This document shows, piece by piece, positions 62,331-64,000 of a stretch of 64,000 nucleotides of DNA (its first letter is position 1; every line of letters starts with the position of its first letter). Source of the stretch: Ferrimonas kyonanensis DSM 18153 (lineage in GTDB: Bacteria > Pseudomonadota > Gammaproteobacteria > Enterobacterales > Shewanellaceae); assembly GCF_000425405.1 (NCBI RefSeq), contig NZ_AUDJ01000002.1, forward strand, positions 372,001 through 436,000, read 5' to 3'. The translations under genes and the position numbers were made by a program. The notes beneath the pieces were generated by a model, which was not told the DNA's origin, made no database searches, and saw only the letters and a program-made list of their open reading frames with translations.

Positions 62331-62431
62331 TTATAACGCTCCTCTTAGCGGAAGCAGACCGCTCGGCGATACTCAGCGAGGAACGAGCGAAGCCGGTCTG
62401 GATGAAGTCCGTCTACAGAGCCTTGTTAAAT
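62331..62431 (-). repeat. attC-like recombination site B
   Basis: On the minus strand it starts ATTTAAC (perfect RYYYAAC), ends GTTATAA (close to GTTRRRY), and is 101 bp long. CAGACCG pairs with CGGTCTG, and the outer TAAC/GTTA and GCTC/GAGC arms pair. It lies downstream of the gene at 62461 and upstream of the one at 61814. Confidence 0.68.
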
Positions 62432-62460
62432 TGGAGACTCTAGCTCTTAGGCTTCTTTCT

Positions 62461-62673
62461 CTATAAGAACTCGCTAATAAGATTAACACCAATAGCAGCA
62501 ATAGCCGCTGGACCGATATAGGTCCAAATTGCTAAGTTTGATTTAACCTCTTTTAACTCTTTAGCTACTGCCTCCTCTTTTGCCTCGATGCTCATTACTG
62601 CCAATGTAGAACTATCTAAAACATCAAACAGTAATGCCGCCAGAAGAATAAAAGCCAAACCATAGATCCACAA
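62461..62673 (-). CDS. Small two-helix membrane protein
   Basis: A protein of 70 residues. Helix one (about 3-20) starts IYGLAFILLAALLFDVLDSS; a charged segment EAKEEAVAKELKEVKSN follows; helix two (about 49-68) reads WTYIGPAAIAAIGVNLIS. No family recognised. It sits just right of attC B, 30 bp from its edge, as a cassette gene would. Confidence 0.55.
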   Translation of the reverse strand: MWIYGLAFILLAALLFDVLDSSTLAVMSIEAKEEAVAKELKEVKSNLAIWTYIGPAAIAAIGVNLISEFL

Positions 62674-63391
62674 ACTATGATGTTTATGGCCATAGTTTCC
62701 ATACTATGCCTCTCAATTTAACATCTACTATGCGGCGCTTGTGCGCCTATCATCCTTCGAAATCTTGCCGTCTATCATTCCCGGTGGATCTGCGGCGTTC
62801 AGGGGCAACGGCTTGTTCTTAAATGCCTTACACGGAATTTGGCTGTTGTCGCCACAGCACCAAAGGCGGATTGTGCTTGATAAAAAGCGGCGGTTTACTG
62901 GAACGGTGTGGGTGCACAGTCAAAACCCTTCGTTAGCGGCCGCAAACCTGTAAGTTAATGAAATATAGGGGTAATGGCATTCGCAAACGGGTTTTTTGAC
63001 CGAGCTCCGCCGTAGGGCGACGGTGATTTCACCCCATAGTGACTGTATTCTCAGCTATCTAACTGATTTTTATGGGCGTTAACGCTACACCCTTAGGTGA
63101 ATGGTTTAAAGCACATCCGGGGCAAAGTGTGGCATCGATGGCTACATTTGTTTAATCGCATCAGCCGGTGAGGTTTTCCTTCCATTTTTCTTTAAGGAAA
63201 CTGGCTTGAACCCGAGCCTTGTGGTCGTCTGACCGATTGATGGTGTTGGCGCAGTGCCAGTGCCTCTGTTGATTGCCGAAAAGGGGATGGGCGAACCGTC
63301 CAGGCCATTGCCAAAGTACCTCATCGATTTAGGAAACGCCGCCGGATTTTGCTAGAGTACTCCGGTAACTGATTCTCAATAAGGAAAGGCA
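62674..63391. other. Long stretch without a confirmed gene
   Basis: About 720 bp. Two short frames occur: 62741-62953 on the plus strand (PGGSAAFRGNGLFLNALHG, RRIVLDKKRRFTGTVWVHSQ) and 63142-63324 on the minus strand (TAPTPSIGQTTTRLGFKPVS, KKNGRKTSPADAI). Both look like frames I recall from dispersed intergenic sequence in Shewanella and Vibrio. Neither has a good ribosome site. Best read as non-coding repeat remains. Confidence 0.35.
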
Positions 63392-63940
63392 ATGGATGCC
63401 CTGACACTCCTGACCACTCGACACTCCACCCCCCGCCTGACGTTTCCTGCGCCGACGCCCCAGCAGTTGGATGTGATTTTCGATGCCGGCGCCCGAGTGC
63501 CGGATCATGCCGGCCTTACGCCCTGGGAATTCATTCTGGCCCAGGAGGAAGGCTTAAACCGCCTGGGTGAGATTTTCTTCGATGCCGCCCAGGCCAGGGG
63601 AGAGCAGGGCGAAGCACTGGCCCGGGCCCGGTTGTTGCCGACCCGGGCGCCGATGGTGGTCATTGTGGTGTCGAGATTATCGAAGCACCCGAAAGTACCG
63701 GCCATGGAGCAGCACCTTAGCGCCGGTTGTGCGGTGATGGCGATGCAGATGGCGGCTCAGGCTCAGGGGCTGGGCGGGATCTGGCGTACCGGCAGTTACG
63801 CTACCGATCCTGTGGTGCGCCGGGCGCTGAATGTGGACGGTGAGGACCAGGTTGTTGGCTTTTTGTATCTGGGTACCCCGGTCAGCAAGGTGACTCCAAA
63901 GCGGGCTCTGGATGGGGCTCGGTTCGTAAAACTGCTGTAA
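63392..63940 (+). CDS. YdjA-type NAD(P)H nitroreductase
   Basis: An FMN-dependent reductase of 182 residues, normal for the YdjA branch. It opens LTTRHSTPRLTFPAPTPQQL, has the FMN-binding RVPDHAGLTPWEFILA, and ends GFLYLGTPVSKVTPKR. YdjA in Escherichia coli is a small nitroreductase with loosely defined substrates. AAGGAAAG precedes the ATG. It marks return to GC-rich core DNA after the cassette-like stretch. Confidence 0.92.
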   Translation: MDALTLLTTRHSTPRLTFPAPTPQQLDVIFDAGARVPDHAGLTPWEFILAQEEGLNRLGEIFFDAAQARGEQGEALARARLLPTRAPMVVIVVSRLSKHPKVPAMEQHLSAGCAVMAMQMAAQAQGLGGIWRTGSYATDPVVRRALNVDGEDQVVGFLYLGTPVSKVTPKRALDGARFVKLL

Positions 63941-64000
63941 CAGGTTAATCGGGCTCATGGAGGTCATGAGTCCGAAATATTGACCCGTCGCACCCTGTAT

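Noticed and set aside
1-64000. CRISPR arrays, tRNA or rRNA genes, complete insertion sequences
   Set aside because: No regularly spaced repeats, T-loop patterns or transposase frames were found on reading both strands; a dedicated tRNA or Rfam scan was not possible.

Overview
The window looks like chromosomal DNA of a marine gammaproteobacterium of the Shewanella/Ferrimonas kind (order Alteromonadales). This rests on protein families only: a PBPRA1643-type SEC-C protein, a TraF-like outer-membrane protein, YcfL, YgjV, paired PaaI thioesterases, RND pumps and TonB receptors. Most of it is GC-rich and densely coding. One stretch, about 58960-63390, is clearly AT-richer and holds small orphan genes. 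I saw no rRNA, tRNA, insertion sequence or CRISPR array.

Layout. 1-1466: the 3' end of a small membrane protein and a DUF6630-like protein. 1467-5626: adaptor plus permease of a first RND pump. 5812-9364, minus strand: lemA, a DUF3137-like membrane protein and a CadC-type membrane regulator. 9510-13747, minus: a second RND pump, with a TetR-type palindrome upstream but no tetR gene. 15888-24323, minus: a compact five-gene operon behind a near-perfect Fur box and a CRP-like site. It encodes a secreted S9 peptidase, a haem/haemoprotein-type TonB receptor (YRAP and PNL motifs), an M36-like metalloprotease with P domain and GlyGly-CTERM tail, and two DUF1566 proteins. Together these suggest a system that breaks down an iron-bearing protein and imports the product. 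M24 and M13 peptidases follow on the plus strand.

28315-45118 is mostly core metabolism and regulation: TraF-like protein, EamA exporter, AraC regulator, pdxH, GNAT, carbonic anhydrase, RhlE-type helicase, YgjV, a Crp/Fnr regulator, M61 peptidase, hinT, a SYLF lipoprotein, a GST, a P460-like cytochrome/MAPEG pair divergent from a MarR regulator, paired PaaI thioesterases and YcfL. 45171-48512 holds a BshA-type glycosyltransferase followed by an unusual symporter-like protein fused to a solute-binding domain. 48783-52694 is a thiamine salvage operon under a TPP riboswitch: TonB receptor, YkoF-domain protein, PnuT-like permease and a kinase, together covering outer-membrane entry to phosphorylation.

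52763-58921 holds a crotonase, a DUF6279 lipoprotein, DoxX, a very large HD-GYP protein with two sensory modules, and a CHMI-type tautomerase. 59056-62673 is a run of small minus-strand orphan genes with two 101-bp attC-like sites placed as in integron cassettes. A non-coding or repeat-like stretch and a YdjA-type nitroreductase close the window.
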